Shown here in pieces: positions 48,900 to 61,260 of a DNA stretch of 64,000 nucleotides. The translations under genes were made by a program, and so were the position numbers. Under the pieces are notes generated by a model that saw only the letters and a list, made by a program, of their open reading frames with translations, was not told the origin of the DNA and did not search any database. Numbering within the stretch: the first letter of the stretch is position 1; each line of letters begins with the position of its first letter. Origin of the DNA: Aporrectodea caliginosa (Eukaryota > Annelida > Clitellata > Crassiclitellata > Lumbricidae). Location of the stretch: contig JACEVL010000130.1 of assembly GCA_020284085.1 (NCBI GenBank), positions 1,793,908 to 1,857,907 of the forward strand, in the 5' to 3' direction.

Positions 48900-51800
48900 G
48901 AGGAGTAACCACTTCGTATTATTCTCGACGTGAAAGACTACCGGTACTTTTGCTGTCGGCCGAATGCCATAGGGTATTGTTGTACATGTGATGCGTCAGT
49001 GTCGTGTAATCTATCTTAACTGTAAGACGTCATTCGTTATCAAAATAGACATACAGGTTTTTCGGATAATGGTGTTTAATTTGAAATAAAATATTCTTTC
49101 AGGTTATTTAGAATTAATACTGCAGTAATGAGTTGACTGTTCTCATTTACATGAGGAATAAGCTGGTTCCCGCGACTTCGCTCTCATGGGCGCTGTAGAA
49201 ATTTCAAGATTACGATCTTGACATGGAACTTGAATTTCAACGAGGCATCCAAGTGTTTTTTCTTGTAAGAGTTAGAACGTTCTGTTCTGGGTCAACATTA
49301 AGCCTTCTCAGTTGCTTGTTCAACTGCTGTAAATTCTGTCTAAACTATGACTTCCTTTGGTCAGCCTATTTGATGTCAGCTGAAGCTCAACTACAAATAA
49401 TGTCAACTACAAATAATGTCTCCAGACAGGTTTATCTGGTCTCTCCATGTAGGACCACCAGACTGTCTTCACTGACCGGGAATTTGACCTACATCATACT
49501 ACATGTACGTTTGTTTTTGATGCAATAGACGCCATTATTTTATTATTACAAGGTCCTGAACCAAGCTGAATTTGCTCACAAGTCTCAGACTCATAATCTA
49601 CGACTGTGCTGGGTCTGTTAACTTATATGGCAGCACTCAGCAGTTGCAGTGTGCAACATGGGGGCTATAGGTAGCATGTGCAAGGTTCTGGTAAGGTGCT
49701 ATATAATTGGCCATATACATACATATGCTGGGTCTGTGACCTAACGGTTGTAATGTTCGAGCCTGCTCAACACTGTGTAACAAACATGGGAAGTTGTACA
49801 CAAGTGCTTCTGTTACATAGCTGCACAATTTGGTCGAGGCGTATGCTGGGAAGTGAAGGGAAAATTCAGTGACGTACTAGCTCCATGTCCAGAACCTTGG
49901 AATTTCTCCATTAAAGGCGAATAAGCAAGAACTGAATGTGCCCTACATTCCTCATTGGAGCTTTACTTTACAAACTGATCTTCTGGATACTGACCTCGTG
50001 ATTACAGCTTGGTTCTAGCAAGCCTTATGCATTAGACACCAGCACAATAGAAGCTAGTAATTACAAACAATACAAATACTAATATCAGCTGCACAATGGG
50101 TGAGGCTGTTGGCAGACTGAGGTTTTCCTAATTGTTTTTCTTATTATGCCTTGGACTGTACTATTCACTTCAATGCCCCTCAAATTCAACTCATCTACCC
50201 TCTGTAAGTGCTCAAAACATCCTGCTACACCACTAGCATTCAGGGACCAACAGTGTCTCATAGCTACACTGATGTATATATGTACTCTTCGTCACCCAAT
50301 ATTGGCTTTGGCAATTGTAATTACAACAATTATTATATCACATGACGCACACTGCAACAGCCAAGTAGTTTCCGCAAAATGGTCACCATGTAAATCTTCA
50401 GTTGAAGATTGTTCTAATCAAACAAAGTATGTTCAACGTAAACGGACATACAGTCCACGCACAGTAATGTGGCCTTGGTTCATGTAGCCACTTTGAGAAG
50501 TCACAAACACACACAAAAACAGCTTTTAACTTATTGATTTATATTGACATAATCCAAATACCAACAGATACACAATCTTCCTTCGAATATTCCTACTTGC
50601 AGCAGCAAATACTGTTGTGCCAAAGAAAGAAAATTTCAAGCCTTCTGGTCTAATGAAAATAATTTCCTAGTCATACATTTACATAACAGTGCAGTACAGG
50701 CCTACTATGTTTCTACCGACATACCCGATGCGAAATATACATGCATCCTATAATATATATACACATAGATAATGCAATATGCAAAATATAAACACACATA
50801 CAATATATGTGAATATACTATAATGTAGTCTGTGTATATATGGTATGGGTCAAATTTATATGATCATCCTAATTCAAACATAATGAATGCAAACACAGCA
50901 AAAGAGTACACTTAGTAACTACAAGGAAATATGGAATGATTTAAAAAGAAAAATCTGGCAAGTCGTTTAAAACTGAGAGAGTGAGAGACGACCCCTTTGA
51001 TCATTTTTTAGGCCACTCGACCCACAGAAACAGCAATTTCAAACAATACCATGTATGTCAATATGGGTCCTTCATGGGCAAGGAGATGGTTGAAAGTAAC
51101 ATGCTGGATCACGAAGATCAGAAGGAATGGTTTCAATACACGCTAGCCCTTTATGGTTGATTCAGCCTTCCACACCCTATGGGGCAACTAAAATGATCAG
51201 TAGGGCACAGGGTTCGCCTTGCAGGCTGTCATACAGTAAAATTCAACTCCTGTTAAAACTTGTTATCATCTGTTAATACTATATCATGCACCGGTAATCC
51301 TACTGCATACTTGTCAGTTTGAATTAATAAACGAATATTATTATTCGTTAAAAACATCTGCAAAAACTTGGCTACTTTGGACCACTCCTGCCCCTTGCCC
51401 AAATTTGGCATTACCCGGCCCATTGTTCACATCTGCAGTCCAATGGAGTACTTAAGCCTAGATTAGGCCAACCTGTTGATTGTACAGGGCTAACTATGCA
51501 ATTGGTGGGGTACTCGGATCATATACAAACTGTCTCTGTCTCACTGAAGCGGTGTTTAAGGCTCGGGCTGCAATTATTTATAGTGCAACCTAATAAATTT
51601 AGGTGTGTGTGGGTATAATCCTCTCCCATTGTCCACGTTTGGGTTATCGTAACTCTCCTTTTTACGGACATCCTTAAGGGACAATATCTTCTGTGATAGT
51701 GGCATGTTTAAGCTGAAACACACCAAAATAGAAAGAATAACCCTTTACCCTACAGCCCAGAAGGCCTAAACTAATTCTTTGGGAATTAAAATGCAAAAGT

Positions 51801-54549
51801 GGCAAGCAAAATAATGCAGAGACCAATACATTCATTAAGAAGCTATGCTATTTGCCATCCACAGGATTTCCATCTCAACGATCCACCATAACAAAGTATT
51901 ACAATAATTCTTGTGAATTCAAACACACACGGAAAATGGCAAGTAGTCGAAGTGAGTAGTATACAGTATGTCACCCAAAAATAAGCACAAATTCCCAACA
52001 CCTGACAATAAAAGCACTGTTACAATCACAGTCAATGTAAAGTAACAATCCTGCATTATATAGCATCTCTAAAGAGCCCGTATGTACAAGCACCACTACA
52101 CAGTAAAACGAATGTCTAGTTAATATGTATTTGAACAAGGTGTAGGCAACCAGTGCTGAGGTGATGCCACATAAAATGAAATGTTCCCAATACTCTGAGT
52201 TCTTGCAACACCTCCTCAAAGATACGAGACAGATGTTGTGAAAAATGACTTCAGTTAAGGTAAATAGTCCAGTAAGTAGAAACTACAAGTTTCTATATAT
52301 TGTGTGTACATAAATTCTCTCATGGCAAAGGAGGCAGAAAATTTTCCACCACGACTGGTTTCCAGAAACCAACATCATACAGTCAGAAAGCTTGATAAAT
52401 GACAAACAACAGTCATATTTCATCACAGGTATATCCAGTTTACAACAGTGCAAACACAACTGTATTCGACACTGCCTTCTCTTTCCAAAGCTCATAAGTG
52501 CACACACGACGATATAACAGAACACGGCGTTAAGAGTTGTACGTGAAAGATTTGTTCAAGGCTCCTACACAGCAACTGTTTTGGAGTAGACACGAACACG
52601 GGTTGCAATCAAGAACTCAAACTGCATATGCACAAACCGGTATCAAACTTGGCACTCAAGATTTACAAGTACAATCCAGTTCAACTCGAGATTTACTGTA
52701 ATCCCCATGCAACAAGCTGTCAAAATAACACAGCCGTAATATTAAAGACAACATGCTTTACGAATATTAAAAATGTATTTCTTACTCTAGTTGAAACCGA
52801 AACTGTTGCAACAACTCATCTAAGCTGTAGTGCGGGTGACAAATATGAGCATCTCAGAAAACAAGGAGCAACTCCTTACCAAACAAGTTCCATTTGTTAT
52901 TCACGCTCAGAATTTGCCTAAATCTCAAACACCTCAAATAATTCTTCAGATATCTTACGCATAGTCCTAAACTTCAAACAATATCCTCAAACAATAATCA
53001 CATAACCTAGCAAACACTGACTCTAGTTAGCTCCTATAAAAATTAACTCTCGATGTAAACGTTGCAACTGTGTCAAACTTGATGAAATTGCATAAGCGAA
53101 TATTGAATGATTGATTGTAGAGGCACAAATAATGTTTACCTGCATAGAGATGAAATTTTCCTTTGTTTACATTTTTAACAGAAAAATAATAACTTATAGA
53201 AAAATGCACAACAAAAATTTTTGCACAAAGCTGTCATTACACTTTAATAGCACTTTCTGATTCTATTGATAGCAAGTTCAAAACATGCCAATCTACTTAC
53301 CGATATTTCAAAATTTTGCAACATTATTGAATTTTAGGCTACAGAGTTGCAGAATTCTATTTTAATTAAACAAGGCAATATTAGCCTAAATTACATTAAT
53401 CCTATAACAACAAGGAGGCACTAACAGCTACTGGAAAACAATTTACAGCTCATCGTTAAAGTGTTAAACAATTGCGCCAAACATGTTTTTTTTAAGTTAT
53501 AAAAGTGCAGAAGACAGACTAAATACAGTTACAATAACCTATATAACCTAAACGTCGAGTGATTGGTCAGTTTCTTCATCCTACATCACCGATTGCATGG
53601 AAACCTTTGCATCACAGACAATGACGACGAACAAATAATAAGATAACTTATCTCAGCATCAACTAAATCTAGAAATGCAGCCAACTCCATAATTTAAAAC
53701 ATAAATAACAAAAGACACTCGATGCATGTTTTGAAAAATGTCAGCCATCTCTACCTTACAGAAAAAGCATTTCTATCCTTCAGAAACCATGTCAAACAAT
53801 TCGATTCCTAGGGCAGCTCAGCATATCTTGTCTTCAGAATCTTTCTTCTTGACAAAAGACAGAAAGTCATCACATCTAGCAGCTCTAAATTCTGCAGTAA
53901 CAGTGCAATCACTATCGGGCAAGAACAAGGTATCTCACTAAGAATTAAGCTCCAACTTAACCAATGGATAAATTTACTTACTTAAAGTCAATAATTTAGC
54001 ACTGGCAGTGTGTCTATATAAACGGAAATTACACTTTTTACAAAAACAATATAACAGACATGAACTGAACACCGCAACTCCATATGAAACTAAAGTTTAA
54101 CGTGTACACAATGCAAACCACAAAACAACTTGTCGATTCTAAAAGCAATGCCAATGCAACTTATATTGACAGTTGCAGCACATTTAAATCTTCTTAATAC
54201 ATGTACAATGCAATCTATATGCCACAAATGCCAATTTATCTGAAACAACTGGTAGTGCATTAAGTCAAACCCCATACAGTGAGCTCATCCCTGGCAATGA
54301 ACATATCCTAAAATTAATTCCATTGCAGGCTTCACTTATCGCAGTTGAAAACATGAGGCTGTAGGCAACTAGGCATGCAACAACTTCTCATGCCAATAAT
54401 AACTGCAAGAACATTAATAAAACAAAAAGGTCCACTCAAACTCCATCTATCTACTTTGATGTGTGATAGACTAAGTAACATTCATATATAATCTAAATGT
54501 CATGCCACACAGATACATCCTAAACATCTGCTTCCACCAATGCCTGCCT
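48900..54549. other. Long non-coding stretch between JNK and the SLC35D-like gene
   Basis: Only small ORFs without family features. It holds SINE B at 51070-51345 and a SINE C fragment near 52541-52615 (GATTTGTTCAAGGCTCCTACACAGC). The rest is AT-rich and apparently unique. It could contain distant UTR exons or regulatory DNA, but nothing specific is seen. Confidence 0.5.
51070..51345 (+). repeat. SINE family B, copy 2
   Basis: Matches 39703-39956: GGAGATGGTTGAA, GGTTGATTCAGCCTTCCA, GCATACTTGTCAGTTTGAAT and a CGAATATTATTATT tail. Confidence 0.7.
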
Positions 54550-54555
54550 TTTATT
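54550..54555 (-). terminator. Candidate poly(A) signal of the SLC35D-like gene
   Basis: AATAAA on the minus strand about 425 bp past the stop codon. Confidence 0.4.
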
Positions 54556-54978
54556 TCAACTGCAACTGAAAATACTGGAATTCACAATAATTTGGAATGA
54601 ATAATGCACATCTCTAAACTAATTTCACAGCTTCACCACTATTTTGGCAATCCAAATGATACCACCTATTTCTTTCTACATCTCTTACCTCCACTTGGCA
54701 CCTCAATGCCACTGCACTCAGGGTCACACAATTTGCCAGTGCTAGCAAGTAAAAGAACTGCAATTTCCAGATACTTGCAAACTAAATCTCTGCTTCTGAG
54801 GAACCTGATTTAATTGGAAAAAATGCAATAACATTGAATGATAATAAACCAAATGAAAATAATAATAATTTTAATAAGATAATGACGATGACAAACGATG
54901 ATAACAACAGAGAACATCAGAAGATCACAAAAGAATAAACAGACACCTGACTCAGAAGCCAACACCCAACAGTTAATG

Positions 54979-56708
54979 TCAAGCTACATTATGCCGATGT
55001 ATTTCGGCTTTGCTCGAATGCAGTGCGGTACCGTTGCATGTCCTGGCAACCCCGTTACTGACCTCTCCATTCTCTAAGTCGCCCTTTCCCTTTTCAGGAA
55101 CCACCTGCTGGCTCGATTTATATTTCACTAACGTATAGAGCACACCACCGCTAAGGTTCAGCGCAATTCCGGACAGTGTAAAGACGTTGAAGCTAATGCC
55201 GCCAAAGGTGAACATTCCAATCAGTGTCTGGATGATGGATTTGAGAGTTCCAGCAACGCTCGTCGTCAGTGCAGAGTTGTACGTCGTGCAGAGGAAGAGC
55301 AAGTAGTTAAGCAGACAGCCGAATACGACCACCGAGATAAACGTCAACAAGAAACCGACGTCTGACAGCGCAAAGTTTGACACAGCATGTCCGAATTCAC
55401 CAGACACAACTGAACAGATGAGCAGCATCGGAAAAGTGTTGTAACTGTTCAAGTGAAGGCTCTCGGCAGCGCTGACATTCTCGGCAAATTTTTGGACAAG
55501 AAGCAGATATATGGCCTGGGTTACGACACTCGCAAGGCCCAAGATGTAGGCTACCACGTCGAATGCCAGATCACCATAACCTTTAAATGAGAAAAACACA
55601 GTTAATAATTGTTGCTGTGTAATGTTTCAAGATTGTAAAACATGCAGAACTGATACAAAATAAATCTAAATGTATCACCCTTTTGTTGTGTTTCTGAGTG
55701 AAATCATCTCTCTGAAATTTATACTGAAGTGATATATGTCCAATCTATATCACAAAGTGCTATGTATAGAACGTGCTAATTTTCTTATTTTCAGACTCTT
55801 CAACTGGCTATAGATGAATACTGGATGGAGTCGGTGCATTGCACGACTGTTTATATTTCAGCTCACATCTGTAAAAATTGTGCCTATAGAACCACCTGAG
55901 CAGAAACTTGCCCAGGGTCATTACATCAAGTTTGCTTAGCAGGTTTGAAACCACAGTAGGAGACTAACAAAGCACACTACCAAACAGACCTCTCTATCAC
56001 AAGTGGGTATATAATTATATATATGTACATGTATATACAGAGAATCTGAGAAGTATACATATGTAGATGTTTTCTTCTAGTTTCTGCATATCACAAAAAG
56101 ATAACCTTAGATCAGCTAGTTATCTAAGCAAAGACCAAGAAATTTACCATGTACAAATATTATCATGACCGTAACGATTAATTACAGGAAATGTATATTA
56201 ATTACAGACAATGCCATTCGTTTACTGTTTCACGACAAAGCTAACCTGCTATGAAGCATCCAAACGTTATCATGCCAACAGAAAAACATATCCAAGCAGA
56301 TGGAAGAGGTTTCCTTAGTATGATGATACCAAGGAAGAGTATGGCAACAGGAGCGCACCGCTTAATCAGACCGTACATGGGAATATTCATCCCACTCAGC
56401 GCTGACAGCGAAAGAACGCTGTTTGCGGCATAACAGATCGAAGGCAGAATAAACCAGAGGCCACGGGACAGCGTGAAACTGACGAGGGATGTCCGTCCGG
56501 TTAGTCGAAGAAGTTCAAGAATCACGATTGAGAACGCCATCTGGCAAGTCACGAGAAAGAACGGGTAGTTGAAACTGTATGCTGTGAGGACGGCCTTGTT
56601 TACGAAAGCCATAGATGCCGAGCATGCACCATAGATGCAGGCTATCAACAGTCCCAGCATTCCAGATGTGGCCAGCATCTTTGAGTGAGAATACGTGCAA
56701 TCTTTCAT
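54979..56708 (-). CDS. SLC35D-family nucleotide-sugar transporter (two coding exons)
   Basis: Members move nucleotide sugars into the Golgi or ER lumen in exchange for nucleoside monophosphate. Exons are 56708-56246 and 55580-54979; the phase closes and gives 354 residues, the normal family size. Exon 1 encodes the first half (LACIYGACSASMAFVNKAVL, PMYGLIKRCAPVAILFLGII). Exon 2 encodes the second (GYGDLAFDVVAYILGLASVV, the LTTSVAGTLKSIIQTLIGM segment that resembles the conserved KSI motif of SLC35D proteins, and a final helix). About ten hydrophobic segments are visible, followed by a short polar tail. The position in the subfamily (D1/D2 versus D3) and the substrate are not determinable from this. 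The ATG at 56708 is the first in frame. Confidence 0.8.
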
Positions 56709-58566
56709 ACACGGACGGCGGATAAAAACTTGTCACGCTAAGACTCTTGCTGGTCAGTTGAGTTTCACAGACTCTAAAACAAACATATATATTTATCTTT
56801 CAATTTTATCTATTCCAAAGTAAAAGAATTCTAATCAAACTATAGTCAACCTGGTTTTGAAGACAGTTTACAATATTTTCTGGTGCCAGACTGCATGGCA
56901 AAACTCTGACCGGTTAACGACACTCTGTCCTTCGTGGTTTTCCACTCAGTACCGTAGTTTCAAAACCACGAATATGCACATAACAGAGGAATTTATTGCT
57001 CTATAAAACACTATCAAGCATACTCAAAAATTGAATGTAACATTTTGGTAATTGATTTTAGATTTCAACTGAAGCAACATTTGATGATGCCTCAGAAACC
57101 ATTAGAATACATTATAGCGTATTTTGCATTTTATTTTGCATCCATCAAAGTATATCACAGTAAATTAATAACAAAACTTAAATGACATGCTAGTTTTAAG
57201 CATCACAATTATTCTCACATGCTAAAGACATGTTCATAAGCATCTAGTCACTTTCCAGATGCCATAGGCCATCTAACTAAGTTTAGCAGCCCAGGCCATT
57301 AAACCTTAGTGACTTTTCAGTACCAGTACTTTGGCAGATTCGACCAGTGGCTACTTCTGGCTCCCACTTTGTGATAGAAAATAAAAAGTTGCATGTCCAG
57401 TGCAACATTATTGAAAAAATGGAAGCTTATTGTTTCTGTGTGGAGAGACTATTCCAATCTAAAAAACCTAGAAAGTGGCTTTTTCATCCGTTCTAGACAG
57501 CAAGCTAGAAAACTGCAATTTCTTCACATAATAATTTTTTGAACAAACACAGGTATTTGGAAACGTATATGGTAATTGGAAGCTTTTGTGTTTATTGTTT
57601 CTTATTTATTCAAACAATTGGCGTCCGACGTGCATTACTCTATTTCTCCCGCAGTCTCTGTTGCTAGGTTAAACTTAACCGGTCGACTCTGCCAGATTTA
57701 CCCACCATTCATTTATACAAATCGGAACATTTCTCGTTTCTAGGTAACGGAAGCATAACGACACAGTAAATGCGCTTATCAAATACAGAGGTTATTTTCT
57801 TAATTATCATCAAACATATGTACGGGTATATAATATCATCGACGTGCATTGGGGTGTACTGTAGTAAACCACAAGCGTGATTACCATTTGCTGCTCATAT
57901 AACATTTATTTCTTTTCCACCAAAAACTATACAAACTACCACATAAATCTAGATAAATGAAGCACAATTAGTCTAAACTAATAATAAACAACTGCATAAT
58001 GAACCAACTGTAATAAAATAAAGGGACTGTTTCGAAATTTATAATAGTAAACGATACGCCATACACACACAACGCCCTGTCAATCGTGGCGTACTACAGT
58101 GCGACCACTATCCATTTTCTGAAATCTCAAACTCTTCCCAAACGATTCCCAAGATTGGCCTAAAGCGTACCAAACAATCCCAAGTTACCGGTACTGAAAA
58201 AGAAAACGTAACGTTATGATGAAAATAATATGAAATACGTTTTATCAATCACAATTATTCACAAAAATGCCTAGCCAAGAACTGTCAAAGAAAAAACCGG
58301 AGAATAACATTGATTTGCCTTTGCAAAAAGAAGTTTTATTATGAGAATGTTATATGACTTTGCATAAAATGTTTGTATTATTTATTTCTTCTGTAAGCTA
58401 CTGTGCGTTTGCTGGTAGTCAATTAAAGAATATTCTTACTTACTTACAATTAACAAATTACAATGTTTAGAAGTAACAATAATAATAAACGTCTTTCAGA
58501 CTGAGCAAGTTTTTTCTAATCTGATTCGCTGCCACGCTGAAAAGTACGGTAAACTAGTCTCTAGAC
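56709..58566. other. Upstream region of the SLC35D-like gene, no gene
   Basis: A minus-strand acceptor-like TTTTAGAG lies about 60 bp upstream of the ATG, so a 5' non-coding exon is possible. Otherwise it is AT-rich DNA with no exon or recognised repeat. Confidence 0.45.
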
Positions 58567-58905
58567 CAGGGGTTTTCAAACTGTGGTACGCGTACCCCTG
58601 GGGGTACGCCAGGTGTCGCTAAGGGGTACGCGAAAAATTTCAAAACATTAAAATTTTCTATAAGTTTATGGACGTCATGTCCATCTTTCTTTCACTAGCT
58701 ATTCTACGTCCACCGTTCGCTTATTTTTCTGTACATTTCTATGAGTTTATGCCATCGGATGTAGTGTTGCCGGCTGATTTTTCAGTCCAGGAAAGAGACC
58801 AGTTTGTTGAACTATCATGCTATGGTGGATTGAAGAACGAATTCAAGAAAGACATGTGTGATTTTTGGCTGAAACGAAGAGCTGAATATGGATTTGTAGC
58901 GACCG
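58567..58905 (+). pseudogene. Internally deleted hAT transposon with transposase C-terminal fragment
   Basis: The left end CAGGGGTTTTCAAACTGTGG, with GGGGTACGC repeats, is typical of hAT elements related to the ZBED5 type. About 200 bp in, the plus strand encodes a fragment (VELSCYGGLKNEF, DFWLKRRAEYG) resembling the hAT C-terminal dimerisation region. The homology stops near 58905, where retroelement DNA begins. The middle of the transposase is absent and the right end is not visible. Confidence 0.65.
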
Positions 58906-59371
58906 TGCCGGCCTCTAGCGGTCGGTCGTGATGTTGCGGAGATGGTTTGCATGGTAAGTCATACTTGGAAAGGGTTCGAACCTCTGTTCGGGAGAAAGAA
59001 GAAATATGGGGTGCAGATATTTCTTTGTCTGACTTAGGCCTCACCAATTGTTGCAAGCGGGCGCTTCGTCTAAGACCTCCACCTAGCGGTGCTACCGAGT
59101 GGTGAGTAGCAGCGCTCTCATCACATACCAGGGAATCAACATCGGACATATTGTACGCGGATTCTGCGGTCTGCAGACCAATGCATGGAGATGCATCCGG
59201 GTTCTTGGGCTCCGCAACATCATTATCAGTGGTAAGTTTAGCATTCAATAAGTGTAATTGGGTCACTAACATATCTAAAATGGCCGCCTGTTCTTCTTGG
59301 CGTTTCATTATAGCTTGCCAACATTCTTCATTACCTCTATCACTAGGCAAATACAAGTCCTTCTCTTCCAT
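58905..59371 (-). pseudogene. Gag-like N-terminal ORF, truncated (second gypsy element)
   Basis: Starts MEEKDLYLPSDRGNEE at 59371, with a coiled-coil-like stretch (MKRQEEQAAILDMLVTQLH), then a polar region. It runs without stop to 58905 and on into the antisense of the hAT remnant, stopping at 58820, so only the first 155 or so codons belong to the retroelement. It lies downstream (minus strand) of an LTR and primer-binding site, the normal place for gag. Gag identity is by position and character only. Confidence 0.5.
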
Positions 59372-59765
59372 TTTAATATGTTTAATTACAGTATAATTCC
59401 AAAATAGTTTGATTCAGTTTTCACAGACAGCGCCCTCTGACGGCGTAATTGAACTAAGAAACAGAGTTCAATCATACATCAACTTAAATTGTCAACCTCT
59501 TAAGCAATTGCGCTATATAAATCAGTATTAATAATCGCTTAGACAATCATTGAGATTTGAACCCAGGTACAAATAATGAAACGTTATCATCTAACCTTTA
59601 TACCAAGAACCGGCAAGAACAGTTCCTCGATCCTGCTCACGGTCGATCTTCGCTGTCGGAAGAAGCGTCAACCAAAAGCGCAAGCACACTCCGGCCTCGA
59701 ACCTGCTACCGAAAAGCTTAGGCACGGATGCTGTACCAGTGCGTCTCTAACGTCGTTGTGCTTCC

Positions 59766-59785
59766 CTGGTCTCCGATTGGCGCCA
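59766..59785 (-). other. Primer-binding site next to the LTR
   Basis: The minus strand reads TGGCGCCAATCGGAGACCAG. TGGCGCC is a common retroelement PBS start, complementary to a tRNA ending GGCGCCA. It directly follows the LTR. Confidence 0.6.
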
Positions 59786-60328
59786 AAATCTTTCCCGCCA
59801 AATCTACCTCACAACACTTATCTTAACGACGGAGGTCCTTCTCCTTCAACGGTCGGACGTCAACTGCTCGGCTGCACGCAGCGCTCTCGCCTTATATAGC
59901 CTCGGGCTGCCGCCAAAACCTATATGCATTGCCGCGCTGACAGCAGGCGAAAATAAAGGCGCGAAAGCGGTCAACGAAAACCGATCAATAATTCCCGCGC
60001 TATGCAGAGATCGCTAGCACAGTAGAAGAAATACCGCCAACTTGCAGGTAGGCGCAGCAAAGCGAAAAAGGCGCTAACCCGTGCCGAGGTTCGGCACACT
60101 CTCCCAACCTTCGGGAAAAATTTCCCAAGACACTGGAAATTTTTTATGTCATATAACCTTCTTAGGTAGCCTATACAAACCAATCACAATTTAAGAAAGG
60201 TGTTACTATAAAAACAAATATCAATCGTCCATTAACGACTATAAGAAATCACAAGGCAGCAAATCATAATTGAAGATGCACACAAATAATTAAAGTACAT
60301 TTAGAGGAAGTATACGCAAACATGTTCA
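59786..60328 (-). repeat. LTR of the second gypsy element
   Basis: Bounded on one side by a polypurine tract (GTTAAGGAAGGGGCA on the minus strand, 60343-60329) and on the other by the PBS. It starts TGAACATGTTTGCG and ends GCGGGAAAGATTT; the end lacks a clear CA, so the last bases are approximate. The TATA box GCTATATAAGG is at 59890-59900. No AATAAA was found in the R region. Confidence 0.55.
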
Positions 60329-60371
60329 TGCCCCTTCCTTAACAAAACACCACTAATTAACTTCAAGTCTA

Positions 60372-61211
60372 CTACACCTCCCCTGTGTGATCAACTTTAT
60401 CCATAAGGTCCCATAACCAAGTGGCTTTTCTCAAACCAAACAGTGTGGCAACCATAATGGGAACTTTCCAACCCTGAGTTCCGGCGAGGTCACGAATATC
60501 CTCAACTCTAGCCCTAAACTCTGCCTCCAAGGGAATCTCTGGACAAAGCAAGAATCTGGCTACCACTTCAGCTGTCTGCGCCCAATCCTCGAAAGACCAA
60601 AATTGAGGGCCATCCCAAGGCTTCAAATCTACCAAAGGAGTCGGAATCGGATCCAATGCAGCCAACCCTTCCACTCCCACGGCCCACTTACGCAGGACTC
60701 GATTAATCCTAGGAGTGGTGGCCACAGTCTGCACTGTAAGCAAAATAATTGGCACAGCTTCTGCCAACTCAGTTACATGCACCGAGGAACTAACAAGTTC
60801 CTCTAAATCAGATTCAGACAAATCTAATCGACCCCTTTTGAACAGAAAATTCAACACGATCCAGACTAATCCTCCCATCTCAGTACGCGTAGTGCGAATA
60901 ATCTGCACCAAGTCCTCAGGAGCATCTTCTGGCGGAATTTCAGGCACAGAAGGATTCTGGAACATAGCTGCCAAAATCGCTAAATCATGTGGATCAGCCA
61001 AGTTCAAAACTCGTTTCTCCTTTGAGAACGAACCAGTCTCAATTCTAATGGCGGCACAAAGAGGCATCTGGCTACATGGTAGTTCATCATCCACTTCATT
61101 CACTTCTATCAAAGGTGATAATGCTTCATCACAGGCGAGAGTTTCTTCGCGATCACTCGGTCCTGGAATTTCTTGTCCTTCTTCACGTTGCTCTAATTGT
61201 TTATTGGCCAT
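60372..61211 (-). CDS. Unidentified ORF between pol and the 3' LTR of the gypsy element
   Basis: 279 residues, ATG at 61211, 49 bp after the pol stop, ending just before the polypurine tract. The N-terminal 60 residues are acidic; the rest is predicted helical and rich in Leu, Val and Trp (GGLVWIVLNFLFKRG, FWSFEDWAQTAEVVARFLL, ATWLWDLMD). There is no signal peptide, no convincing transmembrane anchor, no Cys-rich pattern and no furin-like site, so it does not look like an envelope protein. No zinc knuckle is present. I do not recognise the family. An intact frame of this length in a young-looking element suggests it is expressed or was until recently. Confidence 0.7.
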   Translation of the reverse strand: MANKQLEQREEGQEIPGPSDREETLACDEALSPLIEVNEVDDELPCSQMPLCAAIRIETGSFSKEKRVLNLADPHDLAILAAMFQNPSVPEIPPEDAPEDLVQIIRTTRTEMGGLVWIVLNFLFKRGRLDLSESDLEELVSSSVHVTELAEAVPIILLTVQTVATTPRINRVLRKWAVGVEGLAALDPIPTPLVDLKPWDGPQFWSFEDWAQTAEVVARFLLCPEIPLEAEFRARVEDIRDLAGTQGWKVPIMVATLFGLRKATWLWDLMDKVDHTGEV

Positions 61212-61260
61212 GGTAATCTTTAAATCAATACTACAAAATTAAAACACAATACAACATAAT

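Noticed and set aside
58668..58931. 87-codon ORF as an independent gene
   Set aside because: It resembles the C-terminal part of a hAT transposase and ends at the retroelement junction; annotated as a transposon remnant.
60372..61211. Envelope gene of an errantivirus-like element
   Set aside because: The position fits, but there is no signal peptide, transmembrane anchor or cleavage site, so env is not supported.
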